Origin: Nephromyces sp. MM_2019
Taxonomy: Eukaryota; Apicomplexa; Aconoidasida; Nephromycida
DNA: 64,000 nt
Assembly: GCA_015657535.1 (NCBI GenBank)
Contig: JADHZB010001950.1
Location: 80,372 to 144,371, forward strand
Direction of reading: 5' to 3'
How positions within the stretch are numbered: position 1 is the stretch's first letter; the number at the start of each line of letters is the position of its first letter. The notes beneath the pieces were generated by a model. That model did not search any database, had not been told where the DNA came from, and saw nothing but the letters and a program-made list of their open reading frames with translations. The position numbers and the translations under genes were made by a program. Of this stretch, positions 1 through 14,300 are shown in pieces.

Positions 1-305
1 AAATTCTACAAACCTAAAAGAAAGCAAAGAGTTCCAAACTAGGAGTACCAAGGCACTGATTCAACCGGGAAAATATAGTTACAGTTTTAGCCTAGTTAAA
101 AAGTGAAATATTATTATTATTATTATTATAATATACATCTAGAGATTGAGCTAAATTTTCCTTTATGGATAACAGATTTTAGGCTGGGGAGTAAATAGTT
201 TAATTTAAAAAAATCTTTTCATAGAATATCTATTCTACTAAAAGCTAATTCTTCAAAATATTTGCTCCCGATATGCACTCTAAAAGCATATATTAAAGAT
301 GTGGC

Positions 306-3300
306 TCACGTTATTTCCTTCATTAAAATGGATCCCCCGTCCTTCTTCTTTTTTGGTGGGTGCTCTTTGGCATGTGCTCTGACAATATCAAATACCACCG
401 AATTCGGTGCATTTGTTTTGATAGATTGTGCATGCCGATGGAAATGGGAGACCTGGTAGCCAAGATTGCGTAGGGCCGTTCTGCATGAGGATCCAAAGCA
501 CAAATTAAAGATGCTTTTCAGAGAGAGTTGCCATGTCCAGGAAATCGAATACATTCAAAAATCATGAAAGATTCACAAATCAGTTGGACTCTTCAAAAAA
601 AAGCAATAGAAATTATTTTAAGCTAAAATACGTCGACATATATATGACCAAAATAAAGCTTGATCAAATGAAACCTCAAAGTTCTCACTAGGGTAGCAGA
701 ATGGGAGTAGAAGAGTCAATATCATTAGCTAAAAGTTTTTATAAGAAATTAGATGTTTTTTCTGCTTTTGAAGCTTTAGGGGAAAAATTTACCAATAAAA
801 TTGATGCTAAAACTTCTAATGAAATTCCTGATTATTAAATAATAAAATGAAGTCACAGGAATATCAGTTAGAGCTTCCATACGAAATTTTTCTATATATT
901 GCATATATGTTTTATAATTAAGTGAACAGGCACATATACTTCCACATGCTTTTTTTATGCTTAAATATTTCATTATATGGTACTTTAATACTGGCATTTA
1001 TAGCCCTTACAGGCTCATAGGCAACTATTATATTTTTAAAAAAATTGAATAAAAAAAATTTAGCTTGCATCCCTATTCTTCGCAATACACTGATTGCACT
1101 GGAACTTCCCACAGGGTGGATAAGCGAATCAGTGGCAAACAAAAAAATGTTGTTCTACTATTATAATCGGCCAAGGTTCGTGCTGCCTTTTTAATTTATC
1201 TGTTTGAATATAAAAAAAGCATAGAAAAATAGGTTCAAGTTAATATTAGATGTAGTGACAGAGAGAGTTAATGGCACTCGCTCAGCAAACTGCTTTCCTC
1301 CGTCATCATCGCAGCTTCAAAAGAGCGCCAAATTTCATCATAAATATAAAAATAAAGGCATCTGTGAAGTGAAAATGTAACTTTTCACTAAAAAAACCAC
1401 ACATGTTCATACATATATTGAAATGAATAAAGCACCCAACAGATGGCTACATAAGGGCACGTTTTTAAGAGCATATTATAAACACGGGATCGATTCAATG
1501 TGTTGAATAAATGAATTTTCTAAATGCAGAAAATGTATAAAAAAATCTTTTTTTGCCATAATCAGCCATTTACTTGAACTTTGACGGTTTAACCATTGTT
1601 AATTTGACATGGTTTAGTAGCATCGGTAAGCTGTAATGCAGGGGAACGTCAAACAGCTCCTGAGCGTAGGTTAAATAATGAAATTAAAGCCAATATCAGG
1701 TAATATTTGTAAAAATATCCACAAAAATCGAAATTTTCCTGATTCTATCACATAAAACTTAAGAATTTGCTTCATCAAAGCGAAAATGACTAACAAAAAT
1801 ATAAATCATCCAAAAAAAACAAAAATGACGGGATATTTGCCGGTTTTATTTATCCCGAAAACAACATACAGAAGGTAAAGTCAAGGCGTATGTGACTGGT
1901 GTGTGTGTCGTACTTGTGTAAATGCATTTTCTGTTTGATTTGTGTGCTGGTATACCACTTCGTGTGGGTTTTTGTTTTCTTCTGCTATCCTGTGCTACCA
2001 TCCGCTAGCGACACACGGACACACCTGCCTAGTCGATAGTATGCCGTTTGAGTTTTTAAACTGAAGGCCTTCATCTCATACGAAACACACACGCAACTGG
2101 CAGCAACTTTGCTATATATTTTCCAGAATAATGTATTCAGCAAGTATATTAAGAAACTAAAAGAAGCTAACCTCCTCTATAGCAGTAAGAAGGCCTTTTA
2201 TTCTTTTGGTCATACGGAGACCTGGAAAATCTACCTCGGCAGTATCACAAACCTTGAGGGCTTCTTTGATAAATTCCTGACATTTATGGATATAAAAAAG
2301 CTTAAAAATGAATTTATCACGAAATTTTGTAGTTAAATGGGAACTTTAAGTGCACAAATATTTGAAAATTGAAGGTTTCTCCAATTTCCAAGGTGATAAG
2401 CCTTACTAGAGAGTGAAAGTAAGGTATTGACAGTCTGAGAAACATTCAGAAAAAGGTGGAAAAAAAAGGCGAAAATAACAACTCAGAGAGTATGCACAGC
2501 AGGCTTTACACACGTGTGATGCAGCGAAATCAAAAGTTGATCAAGAATCTTCAAACCCTATCTTCAACGCTCTATTAACAAGCCCCTATTGAAAAAAAAG
2601 CGGAGCTCTAGCAGAATTGCCGACACTCTTTTCCCTCAAATAGCCACTCAATAGTTACAAACACATCAACAGGTATATGAGGTATCAAAATACCTATAAC
2701 GTAATTCTTTTAATATTTATACTAATTTAATCGAATTCTCAAAGTGCTCTTTAAAAAATTCTCTCCTTTGTGAATCTCTGTAATGATCACATTCAAAATC
2801 ATTCCATTGAGACCAGGCGACGATATTTGCACGGAAATCTATATATTATACCTCAAAAAAATAGCGTGATTTCGAAATCTGATAACGTTCCTACTCTAAG
2901 ACAAAACTAAAAGCAGCTCGTGTGTGAAAGCACAAAAAATACCCATTATAACACAAGAAGCATACTAAAAGTGAAGGAGTGCTTAGAGGTACCTCTCAGG
3001 TATATCAAAAACTCTTCAAACAGCGGTGAATATCAACATTAAACATAAAATCAGGCAGGCTGATCGAAAATCAGGAGAAATCGGATAATAAATGAGGCTA
3101 AAAGAACTCACCAGACTATACAAAGGCCCTGAATAAATAGGACCAGCAAAATTGAAGTGAGAACCACATTCTGAGCAGTTAGAGCCCAAGCAGCTCGGCA
3201 CACTAGCAGCTCGATACTTAAAACGCCCTTCATTCACCACTTGTGTCTGTGCATTATCGCTGCCTTTACTTGCTGGGGTTCCGCCTTCATTCACCACTTG

Positions 3301-6300
3301 TGTCTGTGCATTATCGCTGCATTTGCTGGCCGATAGCCCAGAAGGAGAAGACTCAATAGATGTTCCTAGTGGGGCCACATGAAATGAGCAGCATCTAGAG
3401 CACTGGTAAACCTGCAAAACGGAGAGTGAATATGTATTGACAAAATTTCGGTGGTAAAGCAAGCCCAATTCTTCAACCACCTGCACACAGCTCGAAATGA
3501 CAAGTGTTTTACTCAACAACACACAAAACGTGAAAAGATATCTTCATTAAGAAATATGTGATTGTAGAGAAAAAGTTCGACAATCTTCATAGGAAAAAAA
3601 AATTTGTAAGCCTGTGATGCCACACACCTTGAATCACAGCTGGAAGGTGTGAAAAAAACACACCAAAATTACGAGTTATTCTTGAAGGCATAAAAACAAA
3701 AATCCACACACAAACACACAAATTACAACATTTTTTTCCTTATAGCGGGCACAGTTACCAATGAAGTTTTCTGGGGAATTTCCTTGCAGCCGGAAGGATT
3801 TTTTTTTACTCTTACGAATAATCGCACATAGAAGTCGACGCTAAAACAGGCCAAAGGAATGACGACTCTTTTATATTTTGCCGCTGACATTGTCAAGGCG
3901 TTCATTATTAATCTGCAAAATCACATCCAAAATAGCAGGAAAAAAAAGTAAAAAAAAACAGCAGGCGCAGTGAATAGCAAAGTGTGTGTGTGTGCTCGTT
4001 GTATGAATATCAGCAGAAATAGAAGGAAAAATCAAAATTTCTAAGATTATCGTCATCATCAAATGCATCAAACGGCAAAAACAGCATCACAGAGACGAGG
4101 GTAGCACATCAAAGGATCAATTCGGGAATATTAAATACACTAAAAAAGCCTTCCCACCAAACCCCCCAAAGCCTTCCCACCAAACCCCCCAAAGCCTTCC
4201 CACCAACCCCCCCAAAACCTTCCCACCAACCCCCCAAAAGCCTTCCCAACGAACTCTACGCAATTAAAAGCATAAATGCGCACCAGGCAACCAAGTGATA
4301 GCATGCATCCCCTCTCTTCATCATAAAAAAACTGGCAGCTGTTTCACACACATAAAACTTGCGGTATGTAAAACCCCCGCAGCCCAAAAGTCACCAAGTT
4401 TTCCTCGACATTAATCAGCGATAATCGCTTCAAATTTCAATAAATAATAAAAATTTTATGCATATTTACTTGAACAGATACTTTTTGAGTACACACGCTA
4501 CCCCTTGACTATGAAAAAAAGTGCAAATATAATTAATGTAGAAAGCATTGTATACTTCCTCTATAATAAAAATTAGATTTGAAAATCAGGAAACAGTAAC
4601 AAGAAGAAGAAAAAAATCTCAAAGTAAAAAGTTCATCAAATTTGGAGTAGGTTTATCATAAGTTTGTCTTCAGTTAAAAAATCCGGTTTTACAAGAAAAA
4701 GACTCACTTAGCCTACAGAAATCATGTCAAGAAAATTTGCACACACCACTACCACCCCCATCAAAGAAAAGACACACCTACCGTAAAGACATTTCGTGCA
4801 TGTAACCAGCTTTGCTGGATAACCCTCCGTATTTATAAAAGGAAACTTCAGGGTTAACTCCACAGAGAACAGGCATGTCTGTGGATGTAACACACAGCAT
4901 CCCACCAGGCCTTACAGCTTGTATGGCGCTATCCAGAAACTGAGAAACACTTCCATAAGGATCTATGTCAACCACGTCAAATAGCATGTCGCTACTATCT
5001 TCATCAAAATCATGAAGAATTGAAGATGCAGAAACTTTGGGAATTTTGTGAAAATTCGTTATGTCCCCATCCTCAGCAGGTTCAGCTCCAAGCAGCGAGG
5101 TAGGTTGAGGAAAATCTGAAGATTGTGAGAAAAAAAAATATATAAGTGGTAGGTATTTAAGTAACTGTTATATAAAAGTTTCTCCCGATTGCTGGTGTAT
5201 GTACAGCGCTGCAAAGATTGGGTGTGTCTGGAAGAGAGCCGTTCATAACTTAAGGATTAGGTTGAAATATCATTGCTATCATGATAGCAAGATAAAAGCT
5301 ATTGCCTTGTGTGATGATATACTATGAAGGAAGATGGTGATCATGGGTGCAGTGGTGGGCAAAATATAGTTCTGGAATATGTATGAAGATGACGCTTTGA
5401 GAGCATAGCAGGAGGAAGCATGAGCTTACCATCACACGAAAGGCAGTTTTTGGGGTAAGAAAAGGCGAGTTTTCGCTCACACAAACAGAACCAGACTAAA
5501 ATAAAAATTGAGAATATACAAAGAGACGATTGCTGCTCCTCTAGAAAAAACGTGCTGAAATTACACCTAAACTCACCAAAAACCCTGCTCAAAAAACCGA
5601 CTTCACATAATTTTTTCGCAACACCCTATTCCCTGCATCTATTCTAAAATGTATGCAGCTCAATCATAAGAAATCACAAGAACAAACTACACACAAAAAG
5701 GCACACACGAGCGAAAGACACCAAGATATATATTATACACACTGCTTTTTCAATCATACTTTTTGAGTGACTCCAATCGATCTCTTTAACAACTACCAGC
5801 CCTGACTGAGCCAGTCAAGGGCTGCAACATTCGCATAAAATCAATTTATTAAGCCTATAAACCTAAGAAAGCATCTTGAGCATAAGAAGCCTCTTCAGCA
5901 CACAGTAATCCTCTTGGCACACATAAGAAAATTCATTGAATTACCTGGAGAGCTCACATCAGTAGGAGGAACACACTTCTTGGAATTTTGACTATTCGAG
6001 CTTCTCAAACAAACTCTTGAACCAGGAGGATTCAATGCCTCAAGTCTTCTTTCTAATGTGGGCAGATTATGCTGCCGAATGGCAATCTCGTACATTAACG
6101 CGCAGCCCTCCTTGCATTTAACTGAGCAGCAAGAGACACACATTTCATCAGTGCGACAGAAGCAACGCTGTTTGGACCAGCTAAAAGACACACACAAAGC
6201 TACAAAAATAGAAATAAAAAAGGAAAGGACAAAAACCAGTACTCGTCCAAAAAAATGCATATTAAAAGAAATGAAAAAGAAGAGAGTGTGAAGAAATGGG

Positions 6301-9300
6301 TGCAATCTTAAAGAATTCGGCTGCAGAAAGTAACAAAATGAGTTTTGTTGATAATTTTTATGTTGTGTGTCTGTGAGGGGTGGGCGAAATATTTCACAAA
6401 AGCGGCAGTTTGTGTGCCATATAGCACAAAATAGGAATAAAAACATAAATTCATGAGAAACTCGCAACTCAAAGGGGAAGAGCTGAAAGGAGAATGCAGA
6501 AAAAGACTTGCAAAAGCTTTGAGAAACTCTAATTTCTTGCAGCAAACCTGTTATTTGCTTTGAAGATACATCATTGAGAATGCAATTCTTCTTGATAGCA
6601 TCGGTGGCTGATGGATCAATATCATTGGCATGTACATGGCGCACAATTTCGGAAAGCTCTTTAGCATATCTAATGCTACGCAAGCCTGGGAAGAGAAGCA
6701 GAGGATATCAATAAACACACACGCACACAGATTGACATACACAGAGTGGCACACACATAAACACAAGAAGTCAATCGCAACTTCAACCTAAAACAGTCAG
6801 TTAAGGCCTCATAAAATACAGAAAAACTCACAAAAAATATCTTTCAGCGTAAAAACAACTGAAGATATTTCAAAATTTCAGTAGAAATCAAAGAAGTCAA
6901 AGAAATACACAAAGAATATCCGCTATAGGCGTATACTCTCAAGATTATCGCAGAATTTCGCATCACTATACTCTTAAGAATTGCACTGAATAAACCTGCT
7001 AAAAGCTAGAGATAAGGCAAATTGAAAAGAAGGTAAAACTAGCCAAAATATAGAAAGAGGTCAATAGTGAGATTTGTGTGTAGATGTTTATAAAGAGGAT
7101 AAGAAAGAGATTACGGAACGAATATTAAACGAGAAAGAGGTAAATAGTGAGATTTGTATGTAGAAGTTTCTATAATGAAGAATCTCATTAAAAAGATAAA
7201 AGATGTACTAAAAGAAGCACAATAGGATGCTTTGTAGCAATTTGTGCAGGCGAAAAGTTAAGTAACAACAGGGGGATATCAAATTCAAATTTCTATACTG
7301 AAACAGTAATAAATGATTATTTGCAGTAATATTTCTACACAAGTATCTGCTTAAAACATACACACACACACAAAGAGAATTTGCTAGCAAAAATATCAAA
7401 CAGAAATGACTCACGCAAACTGATGAATGAGTAAAGGTAACAACACACACACCTAAATTTCATACAGGCACAATGTGGGGGGTAGAGGGGGGTTAATATG
7501 TATATGTCTGTTGGTGGGGTATGTGTTGATATGTGTGTATTTCGGTGGGTTGGGTAGGTGTTGACCTGTGTGTGTGGGTTTGCAAGAAATAATGCTATGA
7601 GATTAGAGAACACTTGCACTGCAAAAGAAGAATATATCCCCCTCAGCAAGAAACTCAACATAATCAGCGGATCAGATTTGAATCAATATTTCACTTCACA
7701 CACACCCGATGCTGCCAGTGGTTCCAAAATATTAAAGCCTTCAAAGGTGACATTGTAAGACAGTTCAAGTTGCTCAGCTTCCTGACCAGCGAATCCTTGC
7801 TGCTGCTTAGAGAGTAACTCATTATTTTTCCTTTCCTGAGCTGAGGCAGCTGCTCGGAAGAAGGGTTGAAAAAACTTATAGAAACAGAGCAAACGGCTAA
7901 GCAGTAATTGGACCCGTAAAATGAGAATTTTTTAGTAATAAAACACAAACAAGAACATTCACAGTAGATAAAAAACTTATAAATAAAAAAGAATGTTTGT
8001 ATGGGAATTGGTAAAGTTCCTCATGTGTGCAGCTGTGAGTTTCCCGGATAAAAAAGACATTAAATAGTGTGTAAAGTATCAGGGGGGGGATTTGTAACAC
8101 TTTTTTACAGTACCCATCGCAAGAAATTTAAACTGTGCGAACCATTAAATGAATAATCTCTCCAAATGAAATACACTTCAAAAAATTAAGAAAGTAGGAT
8201 TTAGCGGGGAGCATCATAGAATTAATATAAGGATATGCAAATTCTCTTGTCTTCCGAGATCTTTTTAAATTATTCCGTGAAGAACCCTTGCAGATTTGAA
8301 AACTAAGCAAAAAATAAGGGTTTAGGGTTTAGGGTCTCTTAAGTTTCAGGAAAAACCTCAATCTCATGCAATGTGGGGATCGGGGCAACATCAAGCAGAA
8401 ACGCTGCAAAAGTTACGAGCAACCTTGTAAATAAGTCAGGAAAAGCTTCTTTTATTAGGGAAAAAAGAATGACTTGCTTACATTAAGGTGTTTGATAACT
8501 ATACGGTAAACACACTTTTTTTCATATGCTCTCGAATAATTCCCGCCAGCATGACAAAGTTTACCTATGATAAGTTCTCATTCTAAAGCAGGCGTTTACT
8601 CTCTAATTATATGTAAAAACAGCGGAAGAAGCAAGAAAGCGTCAAAGTTTCGTTACAGGCATACTCACCATCTTCAAAGAATATCCTAAGTAGATTTATT
8701 TTAGAGGAAAATCTCTAGTTTAAAATAAAAAAAAGCTCAAGAGGAAGTATATGAGTGCTTGAAAAATCATACTTATATACTCGAAATTGCTAAATCGCCC
8801 AAAATGTTTCTAGGAGGAGCGCCATCCTGCTAGTAATACATAGTGCCTATTATTCGGGGAGGTTACAGCGAAGAGGCAGACACCAAGATAGTGGAGGTAA
8901 GAAATTCTTTTAAATATTGCGCAACAAAAAATTTAGCAGTACAAAACAATACTTTCCAGTAAGCAAAGATTCGTGTGTGCGCCATTGTGTTGCTCCCTTT
9001 GAGCATATAGTTAACTACTTCTGCGTGCGTTTAAAATCAACATGAGAAAAACGGAGAATCTGATGAAGGTTAATGTGATTCCCCTAAACTTTTAAACAAT
9101 ACTTAAGCAGTTCGTGAGGATCTCGTGAAGACAACCAGCTAGTTTCGCTATAACTTATATCTAACGGTAGGAGAACGAGTTCTTTGATGAGTGCAGAGGA
9201 TTCAACGTTTCTCCTGCAATATTTTTTTTGGCACACTAACCAATATATTTAAGTCAGACTCACACCTTTTATTTATACTATCAATTTTTCTCACGCTTAT

Positions 9301-9800
9301 TTGCGACCAGGTAAACGCAGAAACCATCAAATATCATCAATAAAAATACCTTGATTGTGACAATTACTACTTTATTCTACGTCTAGAGCATGAAAGATTC
9401 CTTCTAGAGCCAGATTGATGTAATTCCAATAAAAATCATACGGCTGGTCTGACCATAACAAAAAATTTGGACCTTGAACCAGCGAAAGATACTGTAACAG
9501 GAATACGCGGTATTACTCATGCGTAAACTACAAAAAGTCCGGCATTAAATGTAGTGAATTCCCAAAAAAATCCTTTATATTACACCCGACACCCTTATGA
9601 ACGTAGTATTTCAACTCTTGCGTAAATTTTACCATACCTTTTGCTTCAATCTCCCTCTTGCAAATTTCAGCGAAGCTTTTTATAGCAATAATTGAGAGGT
9701 CTCGATTCACAACTTGGGCAGGGTTGTAGAAAACTTCGTCAGAAGTCTGGGACAGTACCACAAGCCCCTCCTTGAGTCTTTTCTCAGTCTCCAGATTCAT
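306..9800 (-). CDS. TRM1: tRNA (guanine26-N2)-dimethyltransferase TRM1, ten exons
   Basis: Uses S-adenosylmethionine to dimethylate G26 of tRNAs in the nucleus, cytosol or mitochondrion. Exons on the minus strand: 9800-9638, 7849-7706, 6685-6548, 6121-5945, 5115-4782, 3912-3759, 3411-3112, 2276-2172, 1659-1574 and 480-306. Every junction is GT-AG and phase-consistent, giving 591 residues. Visible TRM1 signatures, in order: VFYNPAQVVNRDLS near residue 24, ILEPLAASGLRSIRYAKE at the first splice junctions, the SAM-pocket acidic motif ANDIDP, catalytic-core DIDPYGS, SAAKYKRVV with SVDFYVRLFVRV, zinc-finger cysteines in YQCSRC and CSECG, GPIYSGPLYS, and a C-terminal GYQVSHFHRHAQSIKTNAP. The ATG at 9800 gives a short N-terminus. 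The usual extreme C-terminus (NWGP-type motif) was not found. Translation either stops at 306 or uses GTGAGC near 308 as a donor to an exon not identified. The start of exon 2 (7849 or 7852) is ambiguous. Confidence 0.93.
3222..3335 (-). repeat. In-frame tandem duplication inside the TRM1 zinc-finger exon
   Basis: Two nearly identical units of about 57 bases (19 codons) lie side by side in TRM1 exon 7. Each encodes the core SDNAQTQVVNEG, preceded by ASKC in one copy and ASKG in the other. They sit between the two zinc-binding cysteine pairs, a loop that varies in length across the family. The near identity suggests recent duplication. Confidence 0.85.
4147..4250. repeat. GCCTTCCCACCAA minisatellite
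   Basis: About four and a half copies of a 23-24 base unit (GCCTTCCCACCAAACCCCCC plus AAA), with small C-run and A-run variation. It lies in the TRM1 intron between exons 5 and 6. Confidence 0.85.
8317..8334 (+). repeat. Interstitial TTTAGGG telomere-type repeat
   Basis: Three AGGG blocks separated by TTT read as consecutive TTTAGGG units. They lie in the large TRM1 intron between exons 1 and 2, so this is an interstitial copy and not a chromosome end. Confidence 0.7.
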
Positions 9801-11394
9801 GGGATTGAAAAGAAAAGCTTCAGATCAGTCGAGGCAAATTTGAACATATCAAACCACGCGCAATTGAATGCTTGCAACTATTTAGGGCGATAGCGTCAGT
9901 TTAAGCTCAAGAATAACACGAGATATTTCGGCCTGAAATTATGCTGGCTTCCAAAAAAAAAGCTCTACGGGATATAATACATAACCTTCTTAAGTGGTGA
10001 AAAATTAATTAAATTAAAGGTAAGCGGGTGCGATAATGGATAACAGCATAGAAAGCAGCACTATTAAGTCATTGAAGCTGAAGATATGCCGGAGGTCACG
10101 TAGAACGACTATACAAAAGGTTCAACATTCGACCCAAGAAGCTACTGAATCCATGTGATAATAGAACTGAGTCTTCAATAGACTTTTCTTGGCTAACTAT
10201 ATAAGATCCAATCACACTTTCATGCTTTATGCTTTCTTCGCTTTAGATTTAGTGTGATCACGATAAGGCACGCGGAAAGTGCTTTTTTTATACGCGGGGT
10301 ATCACTACAAACTGCATGAAATAAAAACAGTTAGAGTGAAGCCAGAAGTGGTACTCCTGCGACCTAAATGTTTACTCGCGATACACACTGTCCTTCGAGA
10401 CGTTAGATCAAACAGTCTTCACTTTGGAAAAGCAGATTAAGGCGCGAGTACAACAAAAACTGGCATTTTTTGCGTAGATTCTGTACACGATACGGCGTTT
10501 CCCTAGAATCTCGGCTAGATTGATTTTTTTTGGGTACATAAGTATTTTGTGGTAATACAGCTATTTTATGGAGAGTATACCAATTTTGCTATACGTGAAG
10601 ATTCAGCGCATTACATAAAGAATTTAACGATGTGTGGTGACCGAAGTAGCGGCGCTTGGGCGAGCAAAGTACTATGCAAGCAGTGAACCTCAGCTTGTTT
10701 TTTAAAGCCCCGCAGTAGCATCTTTCAATACCAAGTTAACGCGAGTAAAGTTAATATCCGTCCTTAAACCTATGAACGATACTCCTGTTGAACCCTCGGA
10801 GTAGTTTAATGTCATCCATGTGTAAGCTCATTTTTTGATGAGTTCATCTAGTTTAGTAATATAGACAATGTGGAAGAAGCATGGAGGAATAACTAAGTAA
10901 GGGACAGGTTTACAGTGGCTTCCTGTACAAGATTGCTGTCATTGTGAGCCAGTACTGGGAAGCTGCGTTGTTGCAACATGTAATTGGAGTTATGGGTGGA
11001 TAGAAAAGTTCTGCAAGCACCCCCCATACCTCCGTTTCCTCTGGCTAAAATCCAACCGTTTTACTTCCGAAGCAGCCCTTGAGGCAGCGAGGTAATCACA
11101 GTAGTAACAGGCTTCATTGCATTCTCTAGATTGATTTCATGCCGCAATAACTTTGCCGAATTGGAATATCGCAAATTCGTTGAGTGTTCATAGCATACGA
11201 AAATGCAACATACCGTAAGCTCGATGCTGCATTATCGTAGGAAGTTGCTACTTATGAAGTTAGAGGAATGCATCTTCTTACTTTTTGATAAAATCCCATT
11301 TAGTCGAGTTATTTTCGGTCATTGCTATGATATATATATGCGTGCCATCGCTGCACTCTCATACAGTTGCAAAGAGCTCCACATTGAGTGAAGA
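9801..11394. other. Intergenic region between divergent TRM1 and IST3
   Basis: Start codons of two divergently transcribed genes flank this stretch, so it should hold both promoters. I see no convincing exon or RNA gene. The plus-strand frame from 11203 to 11391 is probably fortuitous. Confidence 0.5.
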
Positions 11395-14300
11395 ATGGCT
11401 ATTGGAGGCCCATCAGTAAACATTAATAGCATATCAAAGCTCTCAGAACTGCAGATCGAGGTTGATGCGAAAGATGCATCTTCCTGGCATTTTCAGTATA
11501 ACGAATCTTCCTACATCTTCATAGGTAAGTTTATATGTTGCCATCATTTTTCTCGCTGCATAAATTTTCGACCACATCTACTGTCTTCGCTTGTCTGATG
11601 CCGTGTTGGTCAAAAGCCAAATTCTACTTGTAAGCTCTTGGGTAAAGTCGTCTTCTACGTTCGTATGGTGCGCTAGGTACTATATCAACTGAGCTAGTTG
11701 AAATATAGAATATTTTGTGTATGGCTACTATGGCATGTGGCGTTCCAGCATCATCTTTTGAGTTTTTTTTTCCGCTCTTTCTAATCTTCATACTGGTAAA
11801 TAGGAGGCTCTGTCTGGGGTTTACCCAGCAGATTGGATTTATATCATGCTGAAGTGGAAGGCACTTAATTTCCCGGTTTCTAGGAACTGAGAATAATTTA
11901 CTTCAAATTTGAGCAGGAGCTCATCTTATGTGGCCAATTGAGGCTTTGTATATATATTTTGTGTATCTTATCTGTTTCACATTCTACAGTGATGCCTAGC
12001 TACTATTTTAACGAATAATTAATAGCCAAAGCACCCTGGTACTTGTCATTTTATGATGGAAATAGCTATTTGTGAGAAAAAGGTGTTTTTCGGTTGTGTA
12101 CTATATTGGAATGTTTTTTTGTTTGGGTATATAAACTATTTTTATTGAACATAGACAAAGTAACTTAACACACAGCTGTAAATTGTGACTATAGCTGAAT
12201 AGCTTCATGATTCCACAGGGTCTTCTGTCTTCTTTATAGTGCGTTTGGTGCCCTTTCAGGCTACTTAAGGTGATTGAATACGCACAAACGTGTAGCATTG
12301 CGTCTATGAGTATGTGTTTGGTATTGATGTGCAATTTCTGCCTATGGATATGCTACTATGCGATGATGTTCCTGCCTGGTGCAGCTCTATTTATGTTTAT
12401 AAATATTAACTTCACAGGAGGACTAGATTATCGTTTGACTGAGGGGGATATAGTCATTATTTTTTCACAATGGGGTGAACCTATTGATCTCCACCTTGTC
12501 AGGGACAAAAAGACAGGCCAGTATGACAGTATAGTCTGCGATTCTGCGTTATCGCCAACTAATGCATTTTTTGCAATGAAATTTTGCTCATCTTAAAGCC
12601 AAGATATTGTGTTATATCACTATTCTTGATACGTTGCTGTGGTTTAATAATACTGAATGGGAAACTGCGCAAAGTAGGCATTACGAAAGCGTAGTCAACT
12701 TAAGCTCCATGTATGCTTGCTTGCTGTAATCTTCTATTCCACTTGAGACATTTCAGTAGATACCGATTCTGCTTGGTGTGCTATTAGGCCTTTATTGATA
12801 GTTGCAAATATACCATGTGAAACAGAATATTCTCAATACAGTTCTTACGCAACATTTATTGTGTAGACATGAAAAGCTATACTGATTTTTGTAGTAAATA
12901 CTTTATACTATGGCATATTAAATTTCAGCACGGAGCTTTTTGATTATGAATGATTCCATTTAAAATCATCGCTGATTCTCTTTAGTTACAGTCAATGCAA
13001 CAAACTTTCAATCTTCCCTCATGAGGGTTTTTTGTATATTTTTACTTCGTTCCGCATAAAATAATTTGGTATAATTACCCTTTGGAATTTTTTATTTTGG
13101 AGCCGTGCTTGAGTACGCAATCCAGAACTACGTATATTATTGCAGAATGCTTACCCTTCTAAGATTTTGCTAGCTTATTTCTTTGTAAGGCTACTTGATG
13201 AATTCATCATTTTTTATAGGTATAAAGCAAGGATTATTCTTTGAGCCAATGAAAAGACATGAAAAAAATGTAGCTTCTATGTGATATCTCTCTAGTTTAT
13301 AGTCAGATTCTTCTAAAAAATATTGTAGTTTTGTTTTCCTTGTATCCGATGTACGTATTGGGATGCAAAAAGTAGTATCGGAAACACTGGTAATTTTTTA
13401 CCCCCAAGTTTTTTAAAATAAAATTTCATTTTGGTACGTGCTTTTTTCAAAGTTATCAGGCGTTTATGTTATCTTGAAAAATAGGCATCGATTCTTTATG
13501 ATTGAATTTGGTGAGCGGTATTTTGCTTTTTAAGAATTTTTTCCCAATTTTTACCAGAAGGTATATGAATTTCGACGGATATGTAGAGCTACATTTCGCA
13601 TCTTAGCAGAAAACTTTGTAGTTTCGAAAACAATTTTGCGCGCGTTACTATGAACAGGTAGCTCTAAAGGATTTTGTTTTCTTGCATATGAAGATCAGCG
13701 GAGCACTATCCTAGCTGTTGATAATGGCAATGGTATGGAGATCTTAGGAAGAAAGCTCAGGGTTGATCATGTCGAACATTTCAGAGCCCCCAGGACTCTG
13801 CCTCAACAAGGAACTAAGGTAATTCAGCATTTGCTGCGAAACTATAAAAAAATGCTCTTATGGCTGATAGAGGGTTTATGCTGATAGTCATACACATAGT
13901 GATGACATTTATGCAATGCTTAAGTGTGCTTGTGGCAATGAGTCCCCCTTGATTTTTTTTCATTTTTTACTTATCCAAAAAAAATAGTAAGCTAACGAAT
14001 TTGATGGAATTATCAAAGGTTGTATCTACTCGATTTTCTAGGATGGCCATTATATAGAATTTAACCCATTTAACCTGATTACTTTTTCGGTTCACCGTAA
14101 TGTTTCGTGGCTTTTACATCTCTATAGACGAATGTGTATATGTTGCAGCTTTTTTTGTCTTTTCATGCACTTCTTATAAATATGAATCTAAAAGCTAACG
14201 CCTCTGATTGGTATAGCTATCTCAGCGGATTTCGTGCTTTTAAAAAAGTTATTTAATACATAAACTCAAGCATTAATGTGCTAATCTAGCTGTCGTCGGC

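Noticed and set aside
262..459. Plus-strand frame over the TRM1 last exon
   Set aside because: Antisense shadow of the TRM1 C-terminal coding exon.
6058..6291. Plus-strand 77-codon frame
   Set aside because: Antisense to TRM1 exon 4 and its intron; Lys-rich from A-rich intron sequence.
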